A stretch of 64,000 bases of DNA from Oscarella lobularis (GCF_947507565.1 NC_089183.1:2294001-2358000), one strand, 5' to 3'. Positions 18,298 through 29,632 are shown, counted from the first letter of the stretch. A program made the numbers and translations. The notes: generated by a model not told the origin, from the sequence alone.

Positions 18298-20883
18298 TCA
18301 TTCGTCCTTATGCACCGGACATGCCTTCATTACTGCGTCGAACTTGTCCTTCAACTCCGCTGGAATTGGAAGCCCAAAAATAACATCGGCGCCGACTTCT
18401 TTTCTCATAAGGCACAAAGGGCACAAACCAGTTTCAGCGTAATACTTCTGAGCATCAAAGTGACTGCAAAAGTATGCAAGATGGTTCAAACCAAAAGCAG
18501 CGACAGCGGGGAATTTGGAGCAGTTGCAAATCTTTACCAGAGGCATAAGCGTCGTGTAAAGATAGAAGCTAGATCTTGTGCGTTTACAAAAGCCGTCTTC
18601 GTTGTCACTGTTTCCAAACAACTCACTGTTTCCAAACAACTCGGTAACAAGAGCATCTTTAGCTTTGACATCGTGAGGCCATATCGAATCCAGTTCGTCG
18701 TTTGCAATAAGGAGTCCGGCCAAATACAAAACGGCAAAACGCTGTCTCGAAGCTGGTGACGAAATATCGACAATGGCCTTGATGACCTTTCCCAGACACA
18801 CTGCATGCGCCAAGTCGCGAATTTCGGCAATGTAAGAGAGGCATTCAACGGCGGCCCAGTAAAGATCACAAAGGTTCCAGTAAAGATCAATCGCATCTAA
18901 ACCATGAAAAAACAGAGCTGGATCTGACTCCGGATTAATATTATTACAATAATAGGAGCATCTCAGAGCCACTTCCGCCAAATTGTCCACAGCGCAGGGG
19001 ACTTTGACGAGAGAGCGAAACAGATTTGGCGACCCATAGCACAGCGAACTAAGACCACAAACAGTTGCATAACCTTCTCTGACAAAGACATCGAAACTGG
19101 ACATATTACGTCGCACTGCTTCGATTTGACTATAGGTATCGACGAGATTGCTCAGATAAGCGCACAATTTATCGAGATAGCTTTTATCTATAGCCAAGTG
19201 TCGGCGACTGATTGACGGCAATTTTTCGAACAACTTTCTCAGAATGTTATACATATGGTGGTCATACTGGTAATTCGAGTCTTCCGGAAGACTGCAAATG
19301 ACTGCCACAGCCAAATGCGAAAGAATAGGATCCGAGCAAATAAACCGTGCAAAATGATTAACCTTTGACAAAAGAGCTGGAAGAAAGCAGATTTTTTCGT
19401 CCTTCTTAGATTGTGGATAGTGCCGAAGCAGAGGAAAAGTGCTTGGATCTAGAAAGTGCTGAAAAGCCAATTCTAGCAGACGACAAGCACGGCGACTGAG
19501 AACAGGTGACGTACCAGTATCGTTCTTCGTCATTTGTCCGTCAACTTTGTGGAAGAAGTTAGCGATGACTTTTGCCACCTTAGAATCAGTCCGCATGCGA
19601 AGAAGTCCAGCAAAAATCATTGAACAAAGTTGGGGAGGAATCGCATCAAGATGTGAACATGTCAATTGCGCTAGTTCAACTGCTTCAGAAAAACATTCGA
19701 AATTTCCCAGAGCATCCTTGGTGCGAAAATCAGTAACATTGTGCCCAAGAGCGATTTCACAGTTCAATGCTCTTAGCTGTTGTTGAAATAGATCACAAGT
19801 CTTCACAAATTTCAGAGTAGCGGAATGTGCATAAACAAAAGTCCTCAGAAACTTCAGTTGACCGGCAATTGCGGCGGCGAAAACGTTGCAAACGTCAAAA
19901 ATAGAAATAGTGCCCGAGGAGTCAAGGTGAGTAAGTGAAGAAGAACTGGTTAGAATTTCGTAAACAGCGTGATACACGCTTGCCTTTCCCAATTCCCTGT
20001 CATCGCACCAAGACACGTAAGATAGATCGACGCTTCCCAAATAACGAAGCTTGGAAAAAAACGCCGAGATCTTGGAAGACAACGCTGCAGTGAACTCCGA
20101 TTCGGCCACAGAGAGAAACTTTAACGAATTTAGGCCGAGATGCTTGAGACCAACGCATGTGAGACAATCAGCCATTGAAAACACTTCGAAAAGGCTAACA
20201 GGAATTCCAGAGATGCAAAGATGCTCCAATAGAGGCAGATTCGAAACAAAAATTCGCAACTCTTCACGAGCAATCGACGTGAACCCAATGTCCAAATGCT
20301 TTAGACTTGCAAAATGCGGAAGCTCGAGTAATCCAATTTCGCCGACGACGTAACGGGCACAGAAGCTCGTCAAAGAATCCTTGCAGTTGCCCTTGACGAT
20401 TTTCAAAAAAGGAGTCGACAAATCTGCCCAACACGGACTGAACGATATGTCGATGCCCGTCACGTCGATCAATTTCGCTATTTTTCCGACGACTGCTTCT
20501 GGGTCGATGTCGGCGAGGCAGTAGAGAGGCAAAGCCGTCAAACGAGAGCGATTTCGATCGAGTAGAATGTCAAGGACGTTCGCTGTCAGCCTTCCACGTC
20601 GAGCGAGTCCGTCGATTATGCGGTTGGCGATAGGCGAAGGCAAGCAGACTGAAGACGAGGGGTCGCCAAGAAGAATCTCGGCGACGGAGGGCAAGGGAAG
20701 AGCCGGTATATCACCCAGTGAAGACAAAGGCGGAACAAAAAACGTTTGGCACAGGCTTTCGACGGCCCAATCGGACAGCGTGTCGAGACGAACGTCCATG
20801 TCTAATCCGGGTTGGTGAGTTCCGAATCGATCACGTGACACGTGCTCTCTATCCTCTAGCTCTCTGACTATTCTGGCGAACAC
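18298..20883 (-). CDS. ZYG11-like leucine-rich/ARM repeat protein, probable CUL2 ubiquitin ligase substrate receptor (copy A)
   Basis: One 861-codon frame without introns. The N-terminal 100 residues (WAVESLCQTFFVPPLSSLGD, LPLPSVAEILL) are in the place of the elongin/CUL2-binding region of ZYG11. Leucine-rich repeats follow: LPHFASLKHLDIGFTSIARE, LPLLEHLCISGIP, LKHLGLNSLKFLSV. The C-terminal half is helical and ARM-like: LAEVALRCSYY, AVECLSYIAEIRDLAHAVC and FAVLYLAGLLIANDELDSIW align with the ZYG11B segment around 'LLNNIAEVQELHS'. The last part (PLVKICNCSKFPAVAAFGLN, HLAYFC) corresponds to the ZYG11 end, which in ZYG11B/ZER1 reads N-terminal glycine degrons. Here it gains a CPLCLMRKE cysteine motif. 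Substrate choice is unknown. The start codon used lies 7-30 codons upstream of the homologous region of copy B, so the true start may be internal (MDVRLDTLSD). Confidence 0.7.
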   Translation of the reverse strand: MFARIVRELEDREHVSRDRFGTHQPGLDMDVRLDTLSDWAVESLCQTFFVPPLSSLGDIPALPLPSVAEILLGDPSSSVCLPSPIANRIIDGLARRGRLTANVLDILLDRNRSRLTALPLYCLADIDPEAVVGKIAKLIDVTGIDISFSPCWADLSTPFLKIVKGNCKDSLTSFCARYVVGEIGLLELPHFASLKHLDIGFTSIAREELRIFVSNLPLLEHLCISGIPVSLFEVFSMADCLTCVGLKHLGLNSLKFLSVAESEFTAALSSKISAFFSKLRYLGSVDLSYVSWCDDRELGKASVYHAVYEILTSSSSLTHLDSSGTISIFDVCNVFAAAIAGQLKFLRTFVYAHSATLKFVKTCDLFQQQLRALNCEIALGHNVTDFRTKDALGNFECFSEAVELAQLTCSHLDAIPPQLCSMIFAGLLRMRTDSKVAKVIANFFHKVDGQMTKNDTGTSPVLSRRACRLLELAFQHFLDPSTFPLLRHYPQSKKDEKICFLPALLSKVNHFARFICSDPILSHLAVAVICSLPEDSNYQYDHHMYNILRKLFEKLPSISRRHLAIDKSYLDKLCAYLSNLVDTYSQIEAVRRNMSSFDVFVREGYATVCGLSSLCYGSPNLFRSLVKVPCAVDNLAEVALRCSYYCNNINPESDPALFFHGLDAIDLYWNLCDLYWAAVECLSYIAEIRDLAHAVCLGKVIKAIVDISSPASRQRFAVLYLAGLLIANDELDSIWPHDVKAKDALVTELFGNSELFGNSDNEDGFCKRTRSSFYLYTTLMPLVKICNCSKFPAVAAFGLNHLAYFCSHFDAQKYYAETGLCPLCLMRKEVGADVIFGLPIPAELKDKFDAVMKACPVHKDE

Positions 20884-20893
20884 ACCGAAACTG

Positions 20894-21255
20894 CTACCAC
20901 CGGCAAGACGTCTCGCGCACTCCGATCTGCATTCGACAATTTGACGGACAACGTCGTCTCGTCGGAAAAGTCCTCACAGTCGTTGCGTCCGTCGCAAACT
21001 TGCTCTGACCGAATGCATCGTCCGTTTGCACATTCGTATTCGGAAGAAGAGCAGACGGACCGTTTTTTTTTGTCGCTTGCAGCCGAACGGTTCGTCTGAG
21101 CCGTCTCGTCGCAGTCGAACTTTCCGTCGCAATGATGACGTCGAGAAATGCACTGTCTGTCGTGGCATTGAAAATCGCGGTGACACGTGCACGTCGATAG
21201 ACTTCGCGCGGAGCGAACGAGCAGTGACGACAAGAGGAGCAAGGTAAAGCCTTAA
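20894..21255 (-). CDS. Short LDLa fragment with signal-like N-terminus, probably decayed
   Basis: The frame reads GFTLLLLSSLLVRSARSL, a hydrophobic leader just after a possible splice acceptor, then CHRDFQCHDRQCISRRHHCD and a second LDLa (YECANGRCIRSEQVCDGRND, CEDFSDE). Between them, the end of the first module is shifted out of frame (KFDCDETAQTNRSAA instead of KFDCDDGSDETFGCK) and then restored, so one calcium-binding motif is lost. After the second module the frame runs into unrelated sequence and stops just inside the 5' end of the ZYG11-like gene on the same strand. I think it is a truncated paralogue of the LDLa gene at 24486-26033. Confidence 0.55.
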
Positions 21256-21868
21256 TTAATGAAAGATTTTCGCGGGAAATAATTTGTCGACTGACACTAT
21301 GAAATCTAGAAACAGGGCCGGGCCTGGTTTGTCTGGTAACATACGTGTACAGTCGCATTATCTCTTCGAATGGAGGCTGTCCTCTAAACGATCTACACGA
21401 ATGTAGACTTTAGTCAATCATAGATATGGTTCTGAGATCCTAATTCGACTCTTACAAGTTGAAGGGTACATTTCTATACCAGATAGCAAGTTGCAGCAAG
21501 ACTATTATACAGCGTGACCGAGGAAAAGATCCGGCGCAGCTCACGACGAACGCACGCTACGATCATTGATCCCTTTTCTGGCTGTTATTAACAGTCGAAC
21601 AGCAGATTATGTAACCGGGACTGAGGTCTCCGCATTTAGAAGAAATGGTCGTAAGAGATCAATAGGCACACGTGTCTTCAGTCATGCACAACGTAAACCG
21701 ACATTCTAGCTGTTCGTGCATTTATTGACGCACGCATGCATTATAAAACACTGCACAGCCCGAAATGCCCTTCCCTAGCTCTCCTCAATTCAGCTACGAA
21801 AGCAAACAGCACAATGCAATAAGACGTTCGTCTGTCCACGCACGTGGCGTCGCTGAAGTAGAGCCACG
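21256..21868. other. Intergenic / receptor 3' side
   Basis: No coding sequence is supportable. The last 200 bases match the 3' flank of the second receptor copy (30030-30240; shared 'gcacagcccgaaatgccc' and 'tcaattcagctacgaaagca'), so the receptor duplication includes its 3' untranslated region. Confidence 0.55.
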
Positions 21869-23822
21869 CTACGCGACCTGCTGCACATCATTCGGGACTT
21901 CGTCAGCAGCACGACGTTGAGGGTGCGCCTCGGAGGCACTCTCACCCTCGTTCGGCTGCCCCAAGTGGACCGAGGCAACCTCAGTGTACATTGGCGGCGC
22001 GCAATCGCCGGGCAGCAGCATCTCGGACGGTTGTAGAGAAACGGTTGTGGGCTCTCGTGGCGTGTAGGGCGGCGGTAAAACGCTGTAGGAATTACGGCGA
22101 CAGAACAGGCGTCGTTTCTTAATTGTTCGAGCGCACATTGCGATCACAATGGCGAGCAGAATAATACCAAAGAAGCTTGCACTGCTTGCAATGGCAATGA
22201 TAGTTGTAGTAGACAAACCTAGGAAAAATTGTGAATCTGTCTCTAATGACTATATAGATTAGGGCTAGAACGTGGGGTCGTCACAGAGAGGCGTTTCCTC
22301 TGCAAAAAGGTCATTTCTGTGTTAATTAAAGCATGCAGCTCTTGGCAATAGGTTTGAATTGAGAGAAAGGTCATCGACCGTAATTTCACAATTCAAACTT
22401 AAGCCAGATGGCCAGGTAGCGCGAAAATGGTATTATAGTTTATCTAATCTTGCCTGTGGCGCAGTTTCGCTCGTCCGAATAGTCGCCGCAATTGTCAAAG
22501 CCGTCGCAGCTGTAAGTCGAATCGATGCACCGTCCATTATCGCAACGAAACGAGTTGTCGTATTCGTCACACACTTGACATCTCACCTCGTCCGATCCGT
22601 CTGCGCAGTCGACAACGCCGTTGCAACGATCCGATCTCGACACGCATTCAGCGACGGCACATTGGAACTGATCCTCTTGGCACTCAAATACGGCACCGCA
22701 ATCGTACTCGTCCGACTTGTCTCCGCAGTCATAATCGCCGTCACAGCGATCCGACTGCGAAACGCACTCTCCGTCATCGCACGTGAATTGACCGGAGTTG
22801 CACGTAGCCGGCATCTCGCACCCCTGCTCGTCCGACTCGTCCCGGCAGTCGTCGATGCCGTTGCAGCGTTCCTCGTTTGAAACGCATCGACCGTTACGGC
22901 ACTGAAATTGATCTTCCAAGTAGCAAAGACTGGACTTTGGCTCCGGTGTCCCTTCACATCCCCACTCGTCGGACCCGTCGCTGCAGCTCTCGTTACCGTT
23001 GCAACGATCGTACATGCTGACACAACTCCCATTGGCGCATCGAAAGTTGTAGTAGTCGTCGTCGTAGGCGTAGTCGTCGTAGTAGTACCAGTAGTCGTAG
23101 CACTGACAGTTTTCATCCGAGTGATCGCCGCAGTCGTTTTCGCCGTCACAACGCCAACTCTTGTCGATGCATTGACCGTTCGTGCAACGAAACTGACCGA
23201 GGCACGCGGCCACGGTCGGCGCCCCAGTAGGCGGAGAACGGGCTGTCGGCGCAGTTTTACTCGCAAGTTTTGCGCGCGCCGTAGTCGAACCCGTGGTAAG
23301 TTTCCCGCGCGGAGGAGTCCGCGGGGCATGCGTCGTTGCGCCCCTGGTCTCGCATCGTCGCTCGTCCGAGAAATCCCCGCAATCGTCCGCGCCATCGCAG
23401 CGTTTCTCCTTTCCAACGCATCTACCGTTCGCACACGAAAAGCGAGACGGCTCGCAGGCCTCCGTCGTGCCAGGAGTCGGCGAAACGGCGTCGATTCGCC
23501 TCTCGTTCGTCGTCGAGCAATTGCGCTCGTCCGAAAGATCGCCGCAGTCGTCGAACTCGTCGCAAATCGACGCCGGATCGACGCAGCGTCCGTTCTCACA
23601 GCGAAAATCGGCTTCGCGACACGACGTCGTCGTTTCGACGAAGACGACGAGAAAAACGAGAACTATAGCGAAGAGAAAAGAATCAAACAAGGAAAGCCTT
23701 TCAAGTGCGCGTTCTCGAGGAACGCGGAAAGAAGGAGCTATAGAAAAACCCAGAGTCGATCGCGCTAACGCAGGGATCATTGAACGATCTATAAGAGCGT
23801 TGCGACGGGACGAGAGGTCCAT
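21869..23822 (-). CDS. Single-pass receptor with eight LDLa modules and a PPxY cytoplasmic tail
   Basis: Exon 1 (23822-22454) encodes an N-terminal hydrophobic signal (DSFLFAIVLVFLVVFV), then eight LDLa modules. Examples are FRCENGRCVDPASICDEFDD, FSCANGRCVGKEKRCDGADD and FRCDNGRCIDSTYSCDGFDN, each closing with D-C-x-D-x-S-D-E. An aspartate/tyrosine-rich insert lies in module 4. Exon 2 (22218-21869) gives the membrane helix SFFGIILLAIVIAMCA, a basic stop-transfer (RTIKKRR) and a tail with SVLPPPYTP, a WW-domain-binding PPxY motif. The total is about 572 residues. The intron begins CAG|GCAAGA, a GC-AG intron needed to keep the frame. LDLa modules bind calcium and basic ligand surfaces, as in LDL and scavenger receptors; PPxY suggests NEDD4-type ubiquitin ligase binding. 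A second start (MIPALARSTL) 14 codons in is possible. Frame and cysteines are intact. Confidence 0.85.
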
Positions 23823-23971
23823 ACGTATGTAGGAAGTGTCTATAAAATTCTTCTCGCTGGGTCTCAGGTACTATAGAGTAGCTAGGTGTTGAGACCGCGC
23901 ACTCAGCTTCTCCCTGTCTTACCTGTATACTTCGGTGATATCGTCATCGACGTGTCGAATGCCTTTGGTAA

Positions 23972-24171
23972 NNNNNNNNNNNNNNNNNNNNNNNNNNNNN
24001 NNNNNNNNNNNNNNNNNNNNNNNNNNNNNNNNNNNNNNNNNNNNNNNNNNNNNNNNNNNNNNNNNNNNNNNNNNNNNNNNNNNNNNNNNNNNNNNNNNNN
24101 NNNNNNNNNNNNNNNNNNNNNNNNNNNNNNNNNNNNNNNNNNNNNNNNNNNNNNNNNNNNNNNNNNNNNNN
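23972..24171. other. Assembly gap (200 N)
   Basis: Exactly 200 undetermined bases, the usual placeholder for a scaffold gap of unknown size. The flanks on both sides resemble the sequence around 32220-32290 near the second receptor copy, so the gap lies in duplicated sequence. Confidence 0.99.
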
Positions 24172-24485
24172 CGACTTTATGACGTTAAATGTCATTTTTA
24201 TGTCAGAATCATGTGTCTTTTATTACCTGAAGAGTACAGTGGAGCCTCTTGAGAAAGCGGGCGAACTTAGTTATTTAATTAAATAAATTTCCGTAGTGGC
24301 CAACCTAATCTATTTTCTTCTCGAATTCAGGCCACGTACCTCTTTATTGCGGTTGGAAACGTCTGGTCAAAGTATGGCTGCAATAAGCAGGTTCCACTGT
24401 ACAAATTTGATTCTGAGCTGTTGCAGGTACGGATTTTTTATCTGTGATATCTCATCACAACGAACGCTAAACTACTGGAGAGTAT

Positions 24486-26033
24486 CATGCATGTTTTTCG
24501 CGGAGGTGCGGTGTTATTCGCTTTATTGCATGTCGTACCACAGTTGTTTTCGTCTGACTGGTCTTGGCAGTCGTAATCACCGTCGCAGCGGTAACTTTGA
24601 TGAATACAACTTCCGTCCTCGCACTTCCATGCCTGGCTGCTAGTGTTCCCATCACAGCATAGTTCATCTGATAAATCGCCACAGTCGTTGTCACCATTGC
24701 AAAGGAAGCTTTGACGAATACAACGGCCGTTATTCTTACACCAATATCTTGACGTATCTTGCTGGCAGTGGCTAAAACAGTTTCGTTCATCTGATAAATC
24801 GACACAGTCGTTGTCACCGTCACAGCGGTATCTTTGATGGATACAACTTCCGTCATCGCACTTCCAAAACCTGCCGATATTGTTCCCATCACAGCATAGT
24901 TCATCTGAAAAATCGCCACAGTCGTTGCGACCGTCGCAGCGAGAAGATAGATGAATACAACGGTCGTCATTTTTGCACCAAAACCGTGACGGATCTTGGC
25001 GGCAGTAGCTAGAACAGTTACGTTCATCTGATAAATCGCCACAGTCGTTGCGACCGTCGCAGCGAGAAGATAGACGAATACAACGGTCAATATTCTTGCA
25101 CCAAAACAGTTGCGGATCTTGGCGGCAGTAGCTAGAATTGCACCAAAACAGTTGCGGATATTGGCGGCAGTAGCTAGAACAGTTACGTTCATCTGAAAAA
25201 TTGCCACAGTCGTTGCGACCGTCGCAGCGATAAGTTCGATGAATACAAAGGTCGTCATTTTTGCACCAAAACAGTGACGGATCTTGGCGGCAGGAGCTAG
25301 AACAGTTACGTTCATCTGAAAAATCGCCACAGTCGTTGCGACCGTTGCAGCGATAAATTCTATGAATACAAAGGTCGTCATTTTTGCACCAAAACAGTGA
25401 CGGATCTTGGCGGCAGGAGCTAGAACAGTTACGTTCATCTGAAAAATCGCCACAGTCGTTGCGACCGTTGCAGCGAGCAGATAGACGAATACAACGGTCG
25501 TCATTTTTGCACCAAAACCGTGACGGATCTTGGCGGGAGTAGCTAGAACAGTTACGTTCATCTGATAAATCGCCACAGTCGTTGCGACCGTCGCAGCGAG
25601 AAGATAGACGAATACAACGGTCAATATTCTTGCACCAAAACAGTTGCGGATCTTGGCGGCAGTAGCTAGAATTGCACCAAAACCGTGACTGATCTTGGCG
25701 GCAGTAGCTAGAACAGTTACGTTCATCTGAAAAATCGCCACAGTCGTTGTCACCGTCACAGTACCATCGTGAAGGAATGCATCTTCCATTTTCGCACTGG
25801 AATTCGTGGGAAGAGATGCAGCTGGAACGTTTCCTCCGTTGTTCGCAACCAATGTTTTCGTCTGAGCCATCGCCGCAGTCAACATGTCCGTCGCAACGAT
25901 GACGTCGAGAAATGCACTAGCTGTCCGTTGAGACATTGAAAATCACCGCGATGCGGGCATGTGGATATGCGCCGTTTGGCGGATTCAAGTTGCACTGCGC
26001 GTATCAGCAGAGAGAAAGCGAGCAATGTAAGAC
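24486..26033 (-). CDS. Tandem LDLa protein, about eleven modules, with a possible frameshift after the signal region
   Basis: After a splice-acceptor-like TTTTCGTAG the frame reads [20 protein letters not shown], then [13 protein letters not shown]. It then shifts by a CTAG insertion (25917-25920) to [20 protein letters not shown]. From there a long frame encodes [20 protein letters not shown] and many similar units of about 120 bases, such as [20 protein letters not shown] followed by [14 protein letters not shown] count about eleven modules down to 24540. A second frame on the same strand stays open for 483 codons because of the repeat structure; its protein ([16 protein letters not shown]-type units) has no cysteine pattern and is a shadow. 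The frame break may be an assembly error, an alternative acceptor (GACAGCTAG|TGC), or real decay. No membrane helix is visible at the C-terminal end. Confidence 0.65.
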
Positions 26034-28009
26034 CTACGAAAAAGAAAGTAGCTAAAGTTTTTTATTTTATTTAGGACACTGACATTTTGTATAGAGCCCA
26101 TAACTCTGTATAAGCACTCTGCATGCTGAAACTTAGTCAACTAAGTGAACTAACGAAAGAAATACGCTGTGGGCACTGCCGCAGATACTGCACTTCTGTT
26201 TCAGTCATGTGACGTCGACGGATGCATCGACGTGCTATATTTAGTTGCTGACGTAGAAATGCGGAACTTCGCTTCGATCGGCCGTTTTCTCAGACAACGC
26301 TGGGCTAGCTGCTAGCGTGCGAGCCATTCACACACGGCAAGTGAAGCTCTTGGAGCGTATGTATAGGCACTGAGCTGAAGTACGTGGGTCTTCGCGGAGC
26401 CGAAACGTGCACTGCGTGGCGCATCTAGTATCGCAATCTAATATACACCTGCGTGCTTCTTGTTCATGGTCAGTTACACCATAGATATGGTTACACGGCG
26501 AGGCGGACGCGCAGGGTGTACGGCAAGACGTAACAAAAGCAGAGATAGAAAAAAGAGTCAGGAATTTGCATGAGAACGTACGCTAGCTTAGAAAAACATC
26601 CTTTATTCCTGTACGTACATACTGATGATACAGTGAGACCGCGTCGTCAGACGAGTCATCAGGCAACGTGGCCGCGGGTCTGCAGCAGTTAATTAAGAGC
26701 CCGGTTGCCTCGAGCATCATCAGATTGTAATAGCGCCGCGGCTTCGGATTTCTCCCTTTTATTCAGGCCTTGCACAGACACGCGTTTAGCTCAACGACTC
26801 AAGTACAACTGTCTCAATTACCTAACTACCAATCAAATGTCTCGCTACCTCTACCTGATTAGACTAATTAGCTACTGCCCCCCCCCCCCCCCCACTGATT
26901 TAAATTAATTTATAAATTTAGCGTAGGATTTTGGTTGGATTTGGAGCTCAGTGGACGTGTAGGCTGAGTTTAGTTAGCATCACGCTGCCATGGCAACAAT
27001 CAACCAGCATCAAGCGTTTCTTTTTGAACTTATTAACAACGACTTCATCCTCAGTGGTGATTTATTTTGGATCGATGTACAAAATAAAGTAATTATTTAA
27101 GACTAACTTTACTTAAATAAATAATTTTTTAGTGCTGGACGGCCATTGTTTTTGATGTGACCCAATATATATATATATCGCTGAGGCGAGGTCCTATATG
27201 ATTTGTCGATTGTCGAAAGGAGAATTCAAAGAGAAATCGCTTTGTCTTCTGAGTCCGTTTACTTATTATTACACATTGAAAATCGCAAAGTGTGGCCGGT
27301 TTGTCATTGTGATATAGTGATCCCCGTGTCTTTGATTATTTACTGTAGATGGATAGCTTGTTTCCTATGCTGCGTCTCATTGCGTACAAAATGAAGATGA
27401 GACGACAGATGTACTTGTCTATCATGCATGAGAACGGTTTCGAAATTCTTCATCTCGGTATTAATTAATTAATTAATTAATGAAGCGCCGCAAGGTAATT
27501 AAAAGAAATAACTGACTATTTATTGATATCAATATTTCAGAGCCACTTGTGCTGAAACCACGTGAGCTGAAGACAAGCGTCGTTGAAAAGATCAGATCGC
27601 TCAAATGATGTCTAAGCCGTTAAAGTATTCTGCTTTTTACTTAATGATTTACCTTTGTGCGGACGTGAAATGAATCAAGAAAGGGCAGACGCCAGACGGT
27701 CAACGTCATTTTTGAATAAGAAAGATCATGATTTGATAAAATGCCTATTTTTGTCTATGAGGATTTTTTAGGCGACAACTAAATTAATCAGCGTTCGAAT
27801 GAAATTTTCCGACTTAGGTTTCTGATAATTGCGAATAATTGCCGTCGAGGTCGGATGCATTTCACGCTCATCAAAGCGTGCTCAGCGCGGCCTCGCGAAC
27901 CCTTACATGTATCCCTGAGGCCAAATTTTCAGAAGGGAAGACAAACTGGTGTAGGCCTATCGCCACGGATACTAGTATCCGTGCTATAACTAGCTATAGC
28001 CCGTAGCTC
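26034..28009. other. Mostly noncoding interval with weak exon candidates
   Basis: Nothing firm is coding here. Two pieces on the + strand could be exons: 26988-27098 (MATINQHQAFLFELINND) and 27395-27607 (HENGFEILHLG, later EPLVLKPRELKTSVVEKIRS, after a good acceptor), but I recognise no domain. Landmarks are a run of 15 C at 26879-26893, a (TA)n patch near 27165 and an (ATTA)n patch at 27461-27480. Confidence 0.3.
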
Positions 28010-29060
28010 AAAAGCCCGGATTTCGTCTCCTCGCATTCGGATCGATTCGACGTTCTCGCACGCTTTTTGAGTTCTTATTCGCCCCTGGAATTAGCCGAAG
28101 CGCCTTCTGAACATAGGCAACGCCGTCCGAACTCCAAATTGCGCGAGCTTCAGTAAGTTTTGGGGGTATATAATTGGGACCCCAGGCCCACTCTCGTTTT
28201 CCGCGCAACGGACTCGGGCAAAGACGAAAGCGATTATCAGCCACGTTTTTGAATGTCTAGAAAAGCTCATATTCGCCGCCTCCACCTGCGTTCTTGCAAA
28301 AAACGAGTTCGATATCTTGGAACTCTCGATAAGCTAGGATACCTACCGCCTATTTTTCTCCTTTCCTTTCTTCACGAACGCGTGACGCTGTCACGAGTAT
28401 CAGCTACAGTATTTCTACATATATATCTCCAATCCATGAAGTCTCTCTAACCTCGAATGTTCATCGAAGCCACGATAAGCCATCTCTATATCTGTGTCTT
28501 CATGCACTAAGTCCTATTTTTTTTCTGCTGGAGTGCCGCGCTTTTTGTGAAGAATACTTAGAATACCACACGGAATACTTAGAATACACAGACGGCGCGA
28601 ATTCTTACGCAAAAACAATTTCAAAGACAGACAAAGAAGTCAGAGTCCTCGGGTCCATCATATCGTTTCTCAGTTCATCCGCAGAGACGAAAGTGGCAAG
28701 TACTTCGCCGGGAGCGGCGCATTGTACGTGTGTAGCTTCCACCACAGCAATCTTCGCATTTGAGGATTGAGCCTTTATAGGCAGACTTTGTAGCTATCAT
28801 TGCAGCACAGAGCTCGCACTCCTGCGCGGCACGCGCAAATTACCTGAAATAAAGCGTATTTGCGCGCAGTCGATCGGCTGCAGCAGTAGTAGGGCGCAGT
28901 GGGAATGGAGCACGTAGGTGTTATATATTATTCGGCGCAATTTTCCTCCGGAAACGCACGGACGTTTTGCGCTCTTATCATCTTCAACTACGATATGTTC
29001 CCACTCTCTCTCTCTCTCATGCATGCACCACTTAGAAAGTGATAATCCAAGAGCATTAAG
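28010..29060 (-). repeat. Long dispersed repeat, inverted copy (partner 4178-5250)
   Basis: The reverse complement runs collinear with 4178-5250: the 'ctcttggattatcactt' start, the cysteine-rich peptide exon, the 'aataggactta.tgcatg.agacacagatatag' segment and the LTEARAIWSSDGVAYVQK frame. It lacks the 5S rRNA gene that follows the two other copies. It also keeps the 'cgtgacagcgtcacgcgttcgtgaa' segment shared with 35440 but missing from copy A. Confidence 0.75.
28675..28843 (-). CDS. Exon of a small cysteine-rich peptide (paralogue of 29633-29878)
   Basis: After the acceptor CTTTATTTCAG the frame reads ...AQECELCAAMIATKSAYKGS, then ILKCEDCCGGSYTRTM, and ends CHFRLCG-stop. The C-x-x-C-C-G-G core and the end spacing match the intact peptide gene at 29633-29878 (CSDCCGGKIGKF ... 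CYC). Both share the 3' untranslated start 'agtcagagtcctcggg'. An upstream exon with a signal peptide is expected towards 29000, but I cannot fix it. It lies inside the dispersed repeat and may be a relic, though this exon itself has no stop. Confidence 0.4.
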
Positions 29061-29632
29061 ATCACCGGCCAGCCTGACACTCGTGCTGGTACATGAGCAC
29101 AGAAAAAGGACGTACGTGCTCTGCATCCACACGAGCCATCAATTGAATACTTATACGTGTTTCGCGATACACCGTTATGGGTATGGCTACCGTCAGCCTG
29201 GTTATATCCGCCTCGTCCCGTGATCGAAACCGGCTACCGTCAGCTGCGTAGTCGCGTCGGTGATTGATGAAACGGAAGAGTCACCTTTCCTCTCCTGCGT
29301 TTGACGCAATAGAAAAGGATGTCGAGATTCGAAGACACCAGCTGGCTCTAGTCCGACTCGACTTTAGACAACCTCGCTAAAATAGGGATTGAGCCATGCA
29401 CAAAGTCTCTCCACCAAGTCGTATTTTTTTTAATTAAAACGATGCCGAAACGCGGAGGGGGAGTTTCTCTTCCTATACGCTCTCGGCTCTCGGAGACCGA
29501 CAAATTCACATGCGAAGATTTTCATTTCAACGACAACAACGACAACAACGACATGCAACAAGGGCAACGACAACGACAAAGACGTCACATGAATGCACGT
29601 GTGACGTAGAAGTCAGAGTCCTCGGGCCATCA

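Noticed and set aside
22583-23599. 338-codon arginine/threonine/alanine-rich minus frame, and 286-codon plus frame over the receptor
   Set aside because: Shadows of the LDLa receptor exon; no domain, and base composition explains the openness.
24485-25936. 483-codon hydrophobic open frame on the minus strand
   Set aside because: It is a shifted reading of LDLa tandem repeats; the other frame has the complete C-x-n-C / D-x-S-D-E pattern, this one has none.
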